Positions 48,754 through 61,500 of a stretch of 64,000 nucleotides of DNA are shown here, piece by piece. The translations under genes were made by a program, and so were the position numbers. The notes under the pieces were generated by a model. It was not told the DNA's origin. It did no database searches and saw only the letters and a program-made list of their open reading frames with translations. Source of the DNA: Chytridium lagenaria. Lineage: Eukaryota > Chytridiomycota > Chytridiomycetes > Chytridiales > Chytridiaceae. Location of the stretch: assembly GCA_025449115.1 (NCBI GenBank), contig JAHLKC010000059.1, positions 62,001 to 126,000 of the forward strand, read 5' to 3'. Position 1 is the first letter of the stretch; each line of letters starts with the position of its first letter.

Positions 48754-51700
48754 ATGCTCAGGAAACGAGATACTTGCAAAAAGAGCCCTCTGAACTCACC
48801 GGCATTTGCAACGGTAGGAAATCAAGGGAGCCCAGGGATGTGGGAAAAGGATGATCTGATCCATCCCCACACTCTACTTTTCCCGACCTTCAAGAGGCTG
48901 AATTTTAAGAGAGCATACCGGCGGAAAGAGGTCAAGGGTGTTTATCAGAAACGTCTTCATCCTGTTCATCTTATTCTTCTGATGCTCGGCATCTACAGTA
49001 TCTTCAATAGACCATGAAGTAATCGCAATTAAAATATTTCTTATGGAACTTATGCCACATTGATGGTGTCGCTACCCGTGCTATTGTTGGCTGGTTTACA
49101 CGGTGACATGTCCAGAAGCATCTGGGTCAAGAGCTTTCAGTCAGTCTCGTGTGGCGAGTCCCACTCCCGTGTTTCTTCTTTACCTTATCGTCTTCGTGTG
49201 CGTCCTGCGGTAAGCCATATATTGTTTCGGTTTGCAAGCTTGAGAATAACACTTTCTGACTCTTAGGTTCGAGCATTTTTCTACACCCGTTCTATATTCT
49301 ACCGCCACTCAAGCTATTTCCAAACCTTTATGGTCGTCATCATGTGTCTCATTGGATCCGCGACGCGCTACGTATCAGCCCTCATTTTTTTTTCCCTTTG
49401 CGGGATCCTGGTAACTTTACGTGGGCTCAGCTTTTTCAGATTCTCAACACCGATCACCACTATTGTGCATTTTTTGAATACCTTGCACCTTCCTTCTCTA
49501 TCGTCATGGTAGTGTGTGGAGGTTCGCAAAGTTCGAAAAAGTTCTCCGGCTTGAATTTATATCGTACAAAAGGCTGCAAATGGAGATGGCGAGACAGGTT
49601 GAGCAGAGGAAAACTTTGGCTAGTCTTTTAGATATTATGCTTCCAAAGGTAATATCGAGATTTAGTTTAACCGGCCTCGCGTCTTTATTAAATTATTTTA
49701 CTGACATTATGGCCTATATTCACACTCAAGTCTGCTATTCCCAGGCTATTTCGTCCAATTTTATGTTCTCAACCGTCTCTGACCGCTTCGCAACGCATTT
49801 TGTCTATTCATTGATTCTTCAAAGCAGCTGACCTCAAAGACCAGGACTTTGAAAGTCGCCACCACCCTTCTCAACGAGACCTTCAAAACTTTTGATATTC
49901 TCTTGAGGGATTTCCGGAGGTGGAGAAATCAAGGTACTTGCAGAAAATAAAGATAAAGCTCATTTTCGACTCTTTACAGACTATCGGAAGCAAAGCTCTT
50001 TTGCTTTACAACCCTCAAAGACGAAACGTTGGAGATGCGGGAGAGAGGGTCACCCTGCTGGCTTGGGAGACGATGAACCAAATGTTTGAATTAAATGCAG
50101 AGGAGATTGAGTCTGTGCAGTCGCTTTGCTATGCAGCTTCAAATGATTATAATTACCCAAAAAGAAACATTCGCATTGGAATCGCGTTAGGACCTGTGGT
50201 AGCAGGTAAATACAAGTTTTCTTGATAAGTTGAGGTAAAGCCGATTAACGGAGCTGACCCTTTTTGTAACAAGGAATTGTTGGCGACCAAGGATTTTGTT
50301 ACGATGTTACGGCGACACTGTAAATGTTGGTGAGTAAATAAATCTGAAACTCGAAGTTGGTTGGAGTCTAGACTAACAACTTTCACAGCTAGTAGGCTAC
50401 AAAGCCTTGGCCTGGGCCATGTCCTCTCAACACGAGAAGTATACAAAGTTTTAAATTCATCGAGTAAGAGCCTAAAATGCGCTTCGATGTCAATCTTACA
50501 CAATTTCATCACAGAATCACTGTGGATTCCTCGTGGTCTCCATCCTGTAAAAGGGGTGAGCTCGAAATTTTTGAACTCGATCACCCTATAATTCCTCGAA
50601 GTCGACCGCAACAAACCCCGGTAGACGGCGGACTACCCGCAATACCGTCCATGCGCCGTCGGTTATCAAGTACAGGTGTCTCTCGATGTCAAATGACTAA
50701 CGGCCTTGCCGATATTGTTCGTCGTCAAAATCGTCAGACACTAATTCTTAGCGGGAATCCAGTCACACTTGCTAGCGCTATCATCAGCACTGAGGATTTT
50801 AGGACAATTGCGTCGAAAGATGTTGCTTTGAAGCCAACAGCCATGGGAAGTGCTGTCTTGGAAGTCCTACTTCGACGCATTCGGTCAATTCGATTCCAGC
50901 TAACGCGGTCCCGGCAGTTACGATATCATCTGTAGCATACGTTACGTCATCGGCAACGGCAACGGGAACGCTGCAGAAAACTGCTGAAGAAAAGGGCGGA
51001 ATAAGCGAAACACCAATTGGCCACGCAATGGCACCAAACACTACAAGCTTTTCAATGTCAATGCCATCCAGCATGTCAGCACCAAATTTCTGCACACTCC
51101 CGTCTATACCATCAGAACCAACTCCTAAACAAAATCCAGCCTCGGGGTCCAATTTCGTCATATCATCACTAAACCTCCCAACGTCCTCATACCTCTCAAC
51201 ACCACCGTCAAACCCACGCCCCGCCTCAAACCGCAGCACGCCCTCCCTTAATACCTCCATCAACATCGACCCCTTTCAACCTATAATCCAAAAGGTCGAA
51301 CCTCTTTTGTCCCAAGGTCGCGCCCAAGAGCTCTACGACTCCATTGCCAACTTTCTCATCCCATACCGTCTGATCTTCCGCGACCCGCACATTGAACTTC
51401 TATTCCGCTCCTTCTCCTCCTCCTCTGACGCCCTCTCAAACGCACAACACTCCCTCTGCGGTGTCGTCATCCTCTGGATCCTCATCGCAACAGCTATTCT
51501 CAGCGACGCCCATGATGACTCCATCTCATTACCACCTCCAACCTACATCTACATTGCATGCGGATTCGCGTTCGCTCAACTCTTCATCGTCATTTATCAA
51601 ATACATCAATCGGGCTGGTCTCCGCGGTCTACATTAAAAAAACCGCAGAGCGAAAAAACCCTCACATCATACGCTATGACACCCACACCTTCTACAAAAG

Positions 51701-53160
51701 CCTCACACCTAACATCTCTTGGCTATATTATTAATCTGACGCCTGTGTTTGGGTCATGCATCACATTATGCCTCTTCTCCTCATACGGTCGTCTCTTTGA
51801 CCAAGCCAGAGGTTCCATGGCCCAAAACTTTGTCATCTACGCCGCATTCATCAAAAACGGAGCTATGGGTTTCGTTGAACGCGTGGCGGTTTTAAGCGTC
51901 CTTATGATTATCATCCTCGTCTCATCCGCTATCTATGTGGAGTTCCACGTCTACGATATATTGACAACGGTTGCGTGTCACTGTTTGCTGCTAGTAGTGG
52001 TGCATCGGATGGAATGTGTCATGAGGACGGATTTTTTGTTAAGAGAGACGTTGATGGTGTCGAAAGCTGTTTCGGATCGACAGACAAAGGTGTCGACGGG
52101 GTTGTTGAATGCGATTTTGCCGCAGAGAATTATGAAGAAGTTGATACAGAATATTGATTTAGCGGATAAGTCTGTTATCATTGATTTCTTTGACTGTAAG
52201 TTAGCATTCATTTTTTTTAATCAATGGTTTTAAACTCTCACATTTAAAAAAAATTGTTTTGAGTCCTAACATCGCACGCTTTGGAACACTAAACGCGTCT
52301 ATTTTTCTATCCTCTTTCCAGGCATATCTGTTATCCACACAGACATCACCTCCTTCACGGTTCTCTCCAGCAAAATTCAACCAGATGCTCTCATAAAAAT
52401 CCTCAATACCGTCTTCTCCTCCTTCGACAAAATCTGTCGCGCCCACGGTGTGGAAAAAATCCTTACCGTCGGTGACGCCTACATAGCTGCTCATCTCGGT
52501 TTAAAAGACGTTTCAGATTCATATACATGTCAGATTGCTAAATCCCTTGGTCTGGAATGGGATGACCAGGTGAAGGATGTAGTGATGGGGGACAGTGAAA
52601 TGGGATTACCAAAAGCCGCGGAGACGAGCAGAGGGGATCCGGTTTTTGCAGCGGCGTTGAGTTGTAGAACTGCGTTGTCAATGATTGCGATATTGGAGGA
52701 GATGGCGGGGAATACGGTTGCGTTTGCGCAGGTACCGGGGGGACGGTTGTTGATCAGGGCGGGTGTGCATTCAGGGACTGCAAGAGGCTTTGTTACAGGT
52801 GTGTATTTTTTATTTCACCATTTTGCTTGCAACGACATTTTCACGTTTCCCGTTTATTTGTTTTTTCGAGTATCGCTAAACCCGTCCCTCCCTCCTTAAC
52901 TTTCAGGTGGATACACTAAAATCAAATACGAGCTCTTTGGCGACGCTGTAGACGTTGCTGAAAAAGTTCAAGAACTTGCAACGCCCGGCATGGTATTCGC
53001 TTCAAAGTTTACAACAGACCTCTTAGCGGATCAAGGGAAATTCGATGTGGATCCAGTATTAGCGGGAATGCTAAAAGATGGGACGGAGTGCCATCATATC
53101 CGTGGACTGTCGAGTGACGACAAAAACATTGGGTTGTTAACATCGTTGAAATACATGTAA
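48754..53160 (+). CDS. Membrane adenylyl cyclase with two class III catalytic domains
   Basis: Layout TM block, cyclase, linker, TM block, cyclase, as in animal transmembrane adenylyl cyclases. First hydrophobic block about 48950-49450 (VHLILLMLGIYSIF, FMVVIMCLIGSATRY). The coupling helix is EQRKTLASLLDIMLPK (49597-49648). Cyclase domain 1: LFIDSSKQLTSKT (about 49807-49845), IKTIGSKALLLYN (around 49930-50010, across an intron), IRIGIALGPVVAGIVGDQGF (50168-50300), YDVTGDTVNVASR after adding one G near 50312. A Ser/Pro-rich linker runs 50580-51270. Second TM block 51440-52010. Cyclase domain 2: VIHTDITSFTVLSSKI (52331), VEKILTVGDAYIAA (52450-52490), IRAGVHSGTARGFVTG, YELFGDAVDVAEKVQ (52929-52975). 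Stop 53158-53160. The Lys in KTIG and Asp in YDV favour ATP over GTP. Confidence 0.88.
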
Positions 53161-54906
53161 AAGTAGCTTATGGATTAATATACCAAAAAAGATAAAGATA
53201 ACTTCTTGCCTATTCAAAACAAAACAAAACAAAACAAAAACTAAACAAAAAAAACGAATAATTGTATGGTGGGAGCACAATAGCTTCTGGTGACGTTGTT
53301 GGAAAAGGCGTAATAACTCGCGTCACTAAATGGGGTGGTCTGAATATTAACCACCGATTTCGTTACAGACTTCAAGAAATTCGACGTGGGTTAAGTCCAT
53401 ATATCAAAAGACACGGAAAACAAATACTACTGTGCAATGATTCAGCCCTAATCGAAACTTGATCGACTACGATATCAAAGTTATCATTGGCCAGGTATCT
53501 CGGGTGGAGAAACGCCTTCGTGACCAGTGTGGTTGATATTCAATTAAGTAGTGACAGGAAAAGATGGGGTGAGTTTTCATTTAATGAAACAGATACCTAA
53601 TCGATGAATCGATACATGATACACCACAATAAATCTGAGTCTACATGGTTGATACTGCCCATCCTTTCAGTGGATACAATTTATAAATTCAAATTGTGGC
53701 TTGGATGCAGTGCTTCAAATTGTTGCAAGTTTGGAGTGAGGAAGTCCTGGCGGGCCTGATGAAGGCATGTTTGTAAGTGCATTAACTCATGAAGTAGTGA
53801 CAGGAAAAGGTGGGGCGAGTTTAACCAAGTAATATTCCATAACTGTTTATTTATTTATAGACTGAACATCTCATAGTTATTACAAAAAAAAAAATCGAGA
53901 CGAAACCTATGAGGAAAAAGTTAGCATCACCGAAATGAAATCATAAACGGGTTAAGAAGTAGGGGGATCAGAGAATGTAGATAGGGAGACGGGTGTTGGG
54001 TCAGATTAATGGGTCAGTTCAATTCACTCGCTTCAGTTGTTCGCTGGCGTCGTTGTGAGCTGGATATGACAATCATCACTAAGTCTACAATGAGTCTCTT
54101 CGAGACATGGACTAGAAGGAGGTGTGGTTGTTGAAATACGGACCTTACTTTGACGGTGATCCAATTCAGAAAGTAGTTTAGAAAACTGAGAAAACAAAAA
54201 AAAAGTCAGCTACAAAACCTCACTCAGCTTGTCACCCACACAAAAAAATCTCACCGAGAAAAAAAAAAAAACTGCACGAATTAATTTTCCGATTTCCTAT
54301 AAATACCACCCACATTCCCCAAAATCTTTTTCTTTAGATCAAAAAAAAGCACGAATACCTATTGCCATGACCATCGCTACCCAAGGCTGAGTGCCAATGA
54401 CCTGCGTTGGTCGCCATAGGGAATTCCAGATGAACATTATGACCCTTCAAAGAAGTGTCGAGCTTTAAAGTCTCTGAAATGGAGGCTCCGTGGGCTCTGG
54501 CACGCCGAGGGGGGTCGACATCTCTCTTCACCTTCAACCTTCCTTCTTTGTAGTTGCATAATCTGAATGTACATGATCTGTGGAATAAAGAATATCTAAG
54601 AATTACCTAAACATGCGAACTTCCTTGCTTTGCCGCCATGTCTCTTGTCGTCCGTTTCCGTTTTTGCGATACGAAACATAACTTCCTTTTTTATCAACAT
54701 TGCATCAACGTTCGCTGATGCCTCTAAGACAGACACTGAAGTGTTGGCAATACATAATCAAGATAAACATACTATGACAACAAATAAATGGCCAGGGGGA
54801 ATATAATACATCTCTGCACAGCTGCCCAACTACAAAGTCGAAATTAATACATACACACACAGAATCATCACACACAAACAGAAAACCCTCCATCCGTCTA
54901 CCCCAT
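53161..54906. other. 1.7-kb AT-rich intergenic region with direct repeats
   Basis: No gene is supported. It begins with a caaaa microsatellite (about 53214-53240), contains a 31-bp direct repeat (53546-53576 and 53792-53822, two mismatches), several A runs (53883-53893, 54258-54270), and a GC-richer patch at 54360-54540 whose minus strand is open for 67 codons without recognisable similarity. It lies between the 3' ends of two genes, so promoters are not expected. A decayed mobile element or unrecognised non-coding RNA is possible. Confidence 0.5.
53546..53822. repeat. 31-bp direct repeat pair
   Basis: Copies at 53546-53576 and 53792-53822 share the core gtagtgacaggaaaag and differ at two positions, both transitions (a to g, t to c). 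They are 246 bp apart, with unrelated sequence between them. Confidence 0.8.
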
Positions 54907-57177
54907 TCAAAGCATCTGCACAACTTCAACCAACAAATCCCTATGTTCAGTCGACCTCACCCAACCCATAAACTCTTTAGAATGTTTAAGACGGGTCAAG
55001 TTCTCTGCAATAAACGATAAACACAACATCTTGAGCTCCGTACCCACAGAACTGTACTTGTCGGCGAGTTCCAAAATTTCTACTGCCGTGTCGACTTCAA
55101 GATCCGTTTCGAAAATCAGTCCGCTGATGTAGCAGTGTAGTCCAGGAATCTTTGATTGCAAAAGATTAGCATCATTAACCATAACGAAAAAAGACGAAAC
55201 GGAGAGCAAATCAACACAGAAAAGAAAAGTTTCTAACCTGATACCGATCTGCGACCCTAATAAGCTCAAACCTCATCTCTTTTGTCTCGGGTATCTTTGC
55301 TAATCGCCCCATATAAATGAACTCCAACATGATTTTAATAGCCTCCACGGAAAAATCCCTAATCTCAATCTCAATCGCCCCCGTCGCCGCCACCTTGCCC
55401 GCCGTCGCCACCGTAATCGCTAACGGGGACGGCACAGGACTAGTGGTAGTAGCGACATTCGAAAACACGGGGAGTTTCGCTGAAATAAATGGCGTGGAGG
55501 GTGTGACGGCTGTGTCTGTAGACACCGAGGAGGACGATGATGAACGGTGACGCGGATCACGGGACGACGAGGAGGACGGAGGAGGCGTTGCGTGTGGATC
55601 GACGTCTGGGGTGCGTGGGTGGTCTTGTGAGAGGTGACGAGTCGATAAGATGGGCCTCACAATAGATGGGGTTGGAGGTTCCATGTGAGGCGTAACGGAT
55701 AGTGGAACGGCGAATGAAGCAGGTGATGTAGCGAAATGAACGTGAGGAGTCGCGGCTGAAGATGGGATGATAGATTGAGAAGGAAACACGGCAGCGGATT
55801 CATTGAGTCCACATGAGAACATGGCAAAGTAATAATCGCTACGTGAAGCAAGAATGGAACGATGCGCAGGAATAAATGTGCAATGCTGAGTGTGGTTGGT
55901 AGGTCTGCGTTTACGCGTAAGAGGAGGAAGGAGACTTGGAGATACTGCAAGGGCTGCATCGCAAAGCAATGCAGCAGTGGCATCATCGACGGGGAGAACA
56001 GAGTTTATGGGAACGCTAGTTTCCAGCCTTCGACGCTTCACATTCGGTGCAGGTAAACTCAATTCTGGAGACTGCCAAAACGGCAAATGGGCAGAGGATG
56101 CTGCCGCGCTTGATCCAGCGGATGATGGACCATTGCCACCATCATGATGATCCGACTCCTCCGTGTCATCCGGTTCCCCAAAATTCTGAGGTTGACTGCT
56201 GGGTCGCTTCTTCCTGTTCCGCCCAACTTCAAACAAAGCAAAGTCCTTGGTAACAACATCCACAGCGAAACCTTGCGCATCACTTCCACCACCATCAAAT
56301 GAGCTAGTGTCCTTGCAACCAAATCCTGTAATAGGTTCTACATCATCGCCCAAATCTTCTGAGTCTCCTGATAAGTCCTCATCTCCAGTGTCGTTGGGGT
56401 CCGGAGCATAAACCGCAAAGATGACGTCGGCAAGGGTATCGTTAAACAAAAGTCTTTGCGATGACGGCTCGGCTCCCTGGCTAAGTCGATCCATAATTTT
56501 TGCCATAGCACCCCGGCGCTGATACCAAATAACCTCTGCGTAAATAGTAAATGTCCCATCAGGTGATAAGGCATCTTGTAGCTTTGATGTTGGCAGCATA
56601 GTTGCCCACCCCCAAGATTTTGGGTGAGACGTACCTAGAGATAATTTAAAAAAAAGTGTAAAAAGAAAGAAAGTCACATACACAAAAAGAAGTACGGGAA
56701 AGTAAAGAGCCTTGATAAGAACATGAACGGAGTGGAGCAAGAGTGTTGGAAGCAAAACAAAGAAAATGGTATATTTAAGGTTTCCAGCCCAAAAAAAAAA
56801 TACAAGAAAAAAAAGAGTTCAAAACTGCACCTGCTCCAAAACCGTCCCGATTGGCAGGTTCCCTCTCCTTCTGAACAAGGTATTCGTCCCGCGATCCCTT
56901 CTTCATGATGGCCAGATTGAAGGAAATGATGGGCCTTGAAAAGGCGTCGCCAGCGGCAACCTCTTCCTCAGATTTAACAACATCCAGGTACAATGCCACA
57001 TGAGTTCCTCTTGTCGTCCCATGCCCTTCTGGATACAACGTGAGTTCCCACAGACATCCGGGGGGGACCAAAGGTAGGAGAGATCAGTTTTGCGGTTTGG
57101 CGACGGAACTTGAGGTTGTTGAGGGAGGATGTCGATTTTGTTTTTGAGAGACGAGGGAAGGGGGTTGTATGAATCAC
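54907..57177 (-). CDS. MATH-BTB protein (SPOP-like) with large disordered inserts
   Basis: BTB/POZ proteins of this type act as substrate adaptors for cullin-3 ubiquitin ligases, with MATH binding the substrate. The MATH domain runs about 57150-56560: CLWELTLYPEGHGTTRGTHV (about 57000-57065), then FSRPIISFNLAIMKKGSRDEY, GWATMLPTSKLQDALSPDGTF and YAEVIWYQRR. The BTB starts LLFNDTLADVIFAVYA (about 56400-56450), is broken by an acidic/Ser insert of about 190 residues, resumes FIPAHRSILASRSDYYFAMFSCGLNES (55810-55890), is broken again by a Pro/Ser/Thr-rich insert (55790-55400), and finishes IEIEIRDFSVEAIKIMLEFIYMG (about 55305-55375). The BACK-like end is DTAVEILELADKYSSVGTELKMLC and stops at 54907. 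A run of seven C near 57060 is probably one base off. The start is uncertain (57177 or an upstream exon near 57390). Confidence 0.82.
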
Positions 57178-58567
57178 AAGTCAGGAACGTTTGCCGATCG
57201 CTTCAAAACAAACATATTCCGGCCCAAATTCAAAAAAAGAAGGAGAACGATAGAGAGTGAGGGGCAGAGAGAGAAGAGAGAGAGAGATGACGGAGTGTGT
57301 AGACTGATGGTAGAAGGAAGGTTTATGAAAAGACTGTAAAGACTTACATGGGTACGCACCACACCACTGATGCTTGGTGCTCTTGCAGGACCATCTTTTG
57401 GCGTATGTATGGATATATTAGACAGGTGGATAAGGAGGTGTGGGTGGGTGTATTGTAGGTGGTTGATGGGGGTATAATCAGAATCTGTGCAGTGGACAAG
57501 TGGAGGTCGCAGGAGCACAGTGATTCGGTTGAGGTGCGTTTTTGCAAGCCAAAAAATAAATAGTAAAATATAACTATTAATAATAAATTCACACTGAATA
57601 TATAAATAAATAATAAAATTATTTTATTTATCCCTCCGATCATAGATTTAAATGCGACTCCAGGTCCTTCCAAGATCCCTTTCGAAATGCTTCGGAATCG
57701 AAAAATAAATTTGATAATCCACTCTTTGGTCGGGGAAAGCAGTATGTATACTGCCATCTTCAGGGTGAGGAAGATTGGAAGAAGGGAGCAATAGCATCAA
57801 CACAGGGATGGCCAACTCAAGCCAGGAAGACTGGTTAATTATAAACGAAAATGGTCGATAAGAGCCATAGCCCCTTTCGACGGAAGCTTTGGAAGGACGT
57901 GCTGCATAAACTGCTGGCTGGGACATGAGCCAGGCCAAACTCGTGGTTGCTGTGTGTAAGAGATTATCACCCGCTAAATCATGTACCGTTGGGACTTCTT
58001 TAGTTCTTTTTCTTATTCTTTCTGTCTGTAAATATAAAAAAATCATCAGTCAAGTATCGTGTTTTGTAACAACCCACTGCGGCATGCATGTATCAATTTT
58101 AATGAAACTTTAACATATTAAGAGACTCGAGACTTCTGCACTTGCTGTTAACCGTGGCTAGTTATCGCAAGTCATACTCTAAGGTAATGTATATGGAAAT
58201 GTTAAAAAGCTTTACAGATTCAATTCTACTGTTATGCCACCTTACGCGTTGGTATATTCATAGACATGTACAATGTATATTCATAAAGTTGAGTCATGTA
58301 TTTTCTCAGCTAACGCTTACATCAATGTATGCTTGAGAATTGAAAAAGTAACTGTAAGTTATGCACGTCGTTTTCTTGCTGTTGCAACAAGAGACTGAAG
58401 AATTCGGTAAAAAAATGTTTATTTGGACTTTACGCGTGTGGATGGATGTAGCCGTCATGTTCTTGTTGGAGAATGGGACCGAGTTTTGTGGGCTGTGAGC
58501 TAAAAAAAAACAAAAAAAAAAAAAAAAAGAGTGTTGGAACTGCTAGCCTGCCAATTCTTTGGTGCAC
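57178..58567. other. Divergent intergenic region between MATH-BTB and the WHI2-like gene
   Basis: About 1.4 kb. It contains GA-rich and AT-rich patches (57230-57290, 57540-57640) and an A run of over 20 bases near 58502-58529. The minus strand has a possible short 5' exon for the MATH-BTB gene (MVLQEHQASVVW, near 57350-57395, followed by a GTAAG donor). A 132-codon minus frame (57648-58046) has no recognisable family. No other gene is supported. Confidence 0.4.
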
Positions 58568-61500
58568 ATGGTGGTCCAGAATCACATCTCGCAGGCTGCA
58601 CAGGCATCACGATTCCATCAGCCAAATGGATCTTCGTCTTCCAGTGCATCGTCATCTTTGCTAAAGCAGCAGCGAAGGTAAGAAGGAGTACGACTGCTTG
58701 TGAGGAGACACCCAAGAAAAACTTACCAAACAGCACACACACTCATAGTCATGTCGACGACCTTCTCTTTCCCTCTCAAGATCGTCATTCTCCCGAGCAA
58801 AAGGGACCAAAGCCAACTGATGTTGTCTATTTAAAACTACGAGGGACGCGGTTCCGTGTGCCTAGCGAGATCTTGGGCCTTTTGCCCGACTCCATGCTCC
58901 TCTCACTCTTTCCCACTGGCCTTATCGCATTCTACCCAGGTCCTTCCGAGGAATTGCTTAATAGGAAAGGAAGCCGAATCAACGCAGCAAAAGTTGGGCA
59001 TCATCCGGATTGTAGACATTATCATTCACCATCTGGCACTTCGATAGCAGATCCTCAAGGGTCCATCGTTGAGAGTGCCAAAGTGGTCCCGTACACCGTC
59101 ATCCACATCTCGGCTAAACGAGGCTCAAGCGGATACGTTGATGCTGCTGTCGAGGATTCGATGGAGGTACGTTTCATTTATCTTCCACCAAGTCGTTACG
59201 TCATCCACATCTCACCATTATACTTAGGAATCAGATCTGGACTCCGTTTCGTTATCCTCGGACGATGTGGATGATGACTATGCACCTTCTCGTCAAAGGC
59301 GGACGGTCAATGGACTAGCACTTTCAAACTCTGGTGCGAATGTGGAGGATTGCGAATGTCGTCATTGTGACGCAGCGGATAGTCCAGAAGTCACCTTTTC
59401 ATTAGACGATGAGGAGCAGGATGCAGTCGTCCGGTCCTCATCTTGATTCAACCGAGGATTACAAATTCGTCAAGGCCGATATGGAACCGTCTCTCTTTCT
59501 ATACATGCTCCAAACTCTCAAAAAGGTCACGGATGGAACTATTGCCAACGCTTTTCAGGAGAAATCGCCGGAGAACTTGACGGATATAGATATGATGCCT
59601 GACTCTGCTGCACCATCCCCAGCCTCAGTCTTTGCTTTGGCTGAGGAGAATTTAGGCCCAAGCCATGACAGAGAGCTTCGCAATGAAACACCTCCAACAC
59701 CTCCTCGTCAATCAACAACCACACCCCCTCCTTCACCCTCACATCCTCCAGGATTCTGGAAAAGCTTAAATCAATTTACCGATCTCCTGGGCATCGTCTA
59801 TTCCAGCGGGAAAAAACCTTCGGGTGTTGCTTCTAACAACTCCTCTTCCGTCGTCGCAGCCAGCTCGCCATCAACACCACCAAGTCCCAACGGCTCTGTC
59901 TTAAAGTGGAAACGAGCGATAAATTTTCCAAGCGATCCAACTCATCCACGTCGCTTTCGGAGTCATCATCAAATACGGTGCTTCCGACGGGAGGCACACT
60001 TGAAGAGACCACATGGTCTTCCATTATGCCGCTGCAAACGCCAAGGAAGCTTGAGGCCATTATGGTGCTAAGGGAGGAGGCGGAGTTTTTTGTGGTGGAG
60101 ATGGGAAAGAATGGACGTGGGGATGTGCCGCCGAAACAATCGATTGCGGTAGAGGGAGGTGATTCAATTGTCGAAGGTTCCGCTGGGGACGATGATTCAC
60201 ATGTTGCAGGGGGTAAAAATTCATTTACGGAGGTCGTAGATTTCACGAAACAACAAATGGACGTGAAAGCGCCTGTTGTTGTTGATGAAAGGAGGCGGAA
60301 GGGTGGGTCAAAGAAGGCGTCACGTTGGTTAACGCAATGGCTTACAAGGGCCTCCCATCTTGTGCAGGCAAAGTTGTATCGGTCAAAGGTGTTGAAAGAC
60401 AAGGACGTTGAATTGGCAGCAGAAATTGGCTCGCCTTCTAGCCATGTGGAGACTGCTGTTGGGGCGGCCCGATTGGAGGAAACTGCAATGCAAAGAACAG
60501 TTACTGTTGACGGCAAAGAATTAAAGGGGAGCCCATCAAACAGCGTTTTCCAACCTGAACGAGATATATCGGAGGAGGCGGATGATATCACTCCTCTGCC
60601 TATCCGTAGAGATTCCAACATTGACGATAGACGATCCAGCGCGTCAGTGAGTGGAGCTGAGGGTGATGGCTCACCGTCTGTCATGGTCAATGCGCAAGAA
60701 GCCTCTGCTCTTCTCCGACGCTTAAAACTTAAAAGTCAGTGTTGTCGGTTTTTGGTTTCGAAAAACATTATTGGAATGCCTTACGGCACAACTGCAGGAA
60801 GTATCGTTGGGGATGCATTAGAGGATGTCAATGTCGGTGTTGATGAAAATGTTTCTACAGATGCATTGCATGCTGTAGCCATGGCTTCTGCAACAGAGGC
60901 AGTGGTGAAAGGTTTGCCCGATGACATACCTGGTGGTCATTCTGGCACTCGCTCTCCTACCCTCTCCTCCACCTCTTCCGTTTCTTCATCCTCTCGACTT
61001 TCAAACACCCCCCACATCCGCGTTGGCCGTCGCAGGCGCTATGTCCTCTACCATTGATCTCAACACTGCTCCCGTCCAAACTATCCCCAAGCTTCCAGAT
61101 TTCCCACCTCCTCTCCCTCCCATTATTTCTCCTGGCATGGATCGATCCCTCACCTCCACAACGTTCTCCTCCGACAGCACCGCATCCTCTACCTCCTCTC
61201 TCTCCTCCGATGACGACGACATGGACCACATCGCCACACCAATCGGTTCCTCTCAAACCAAACCACCCACCCCACTCCGTCGTGAACAACTTGTGAACGC
61301 TTTGGAAGTTTTTGCCGACTTTGATGCGCGAGTGAATGTTTGGGGACATCGGTTTGTGGAGTCTGCGGATGCGGCCAAAATTGTGAGCGTTGTGGTATTG
61401 CCGGCTAGAGATCAGGCCGCGACGTTGGAGAGGATGAAGCAGAGTGGTGTGAATGAAACTCTAAATGTGCCTGTACCCGTCACATCATCCTTACCTATTG

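Noticed and set aside
50477..50935. Separate gene between the two cyclase domains
   Set aside because: It is in the position of the Ser-rich linker joining cyclase domain 1 to the second TM block; no own start or domain.
54334..54537. Minus-strand 67-codon frame as an exon
   Set aside because: GC-richer than its surroundings and open, but no similarity recognised and no partner exons with good splice sites found. Left as unexplained.
57648..58046. 132-codon minus-strand frame as a gene
   Set aside because: Composition does not look like a folded protein, no family recognised, and it lies in the divergent promoter region.
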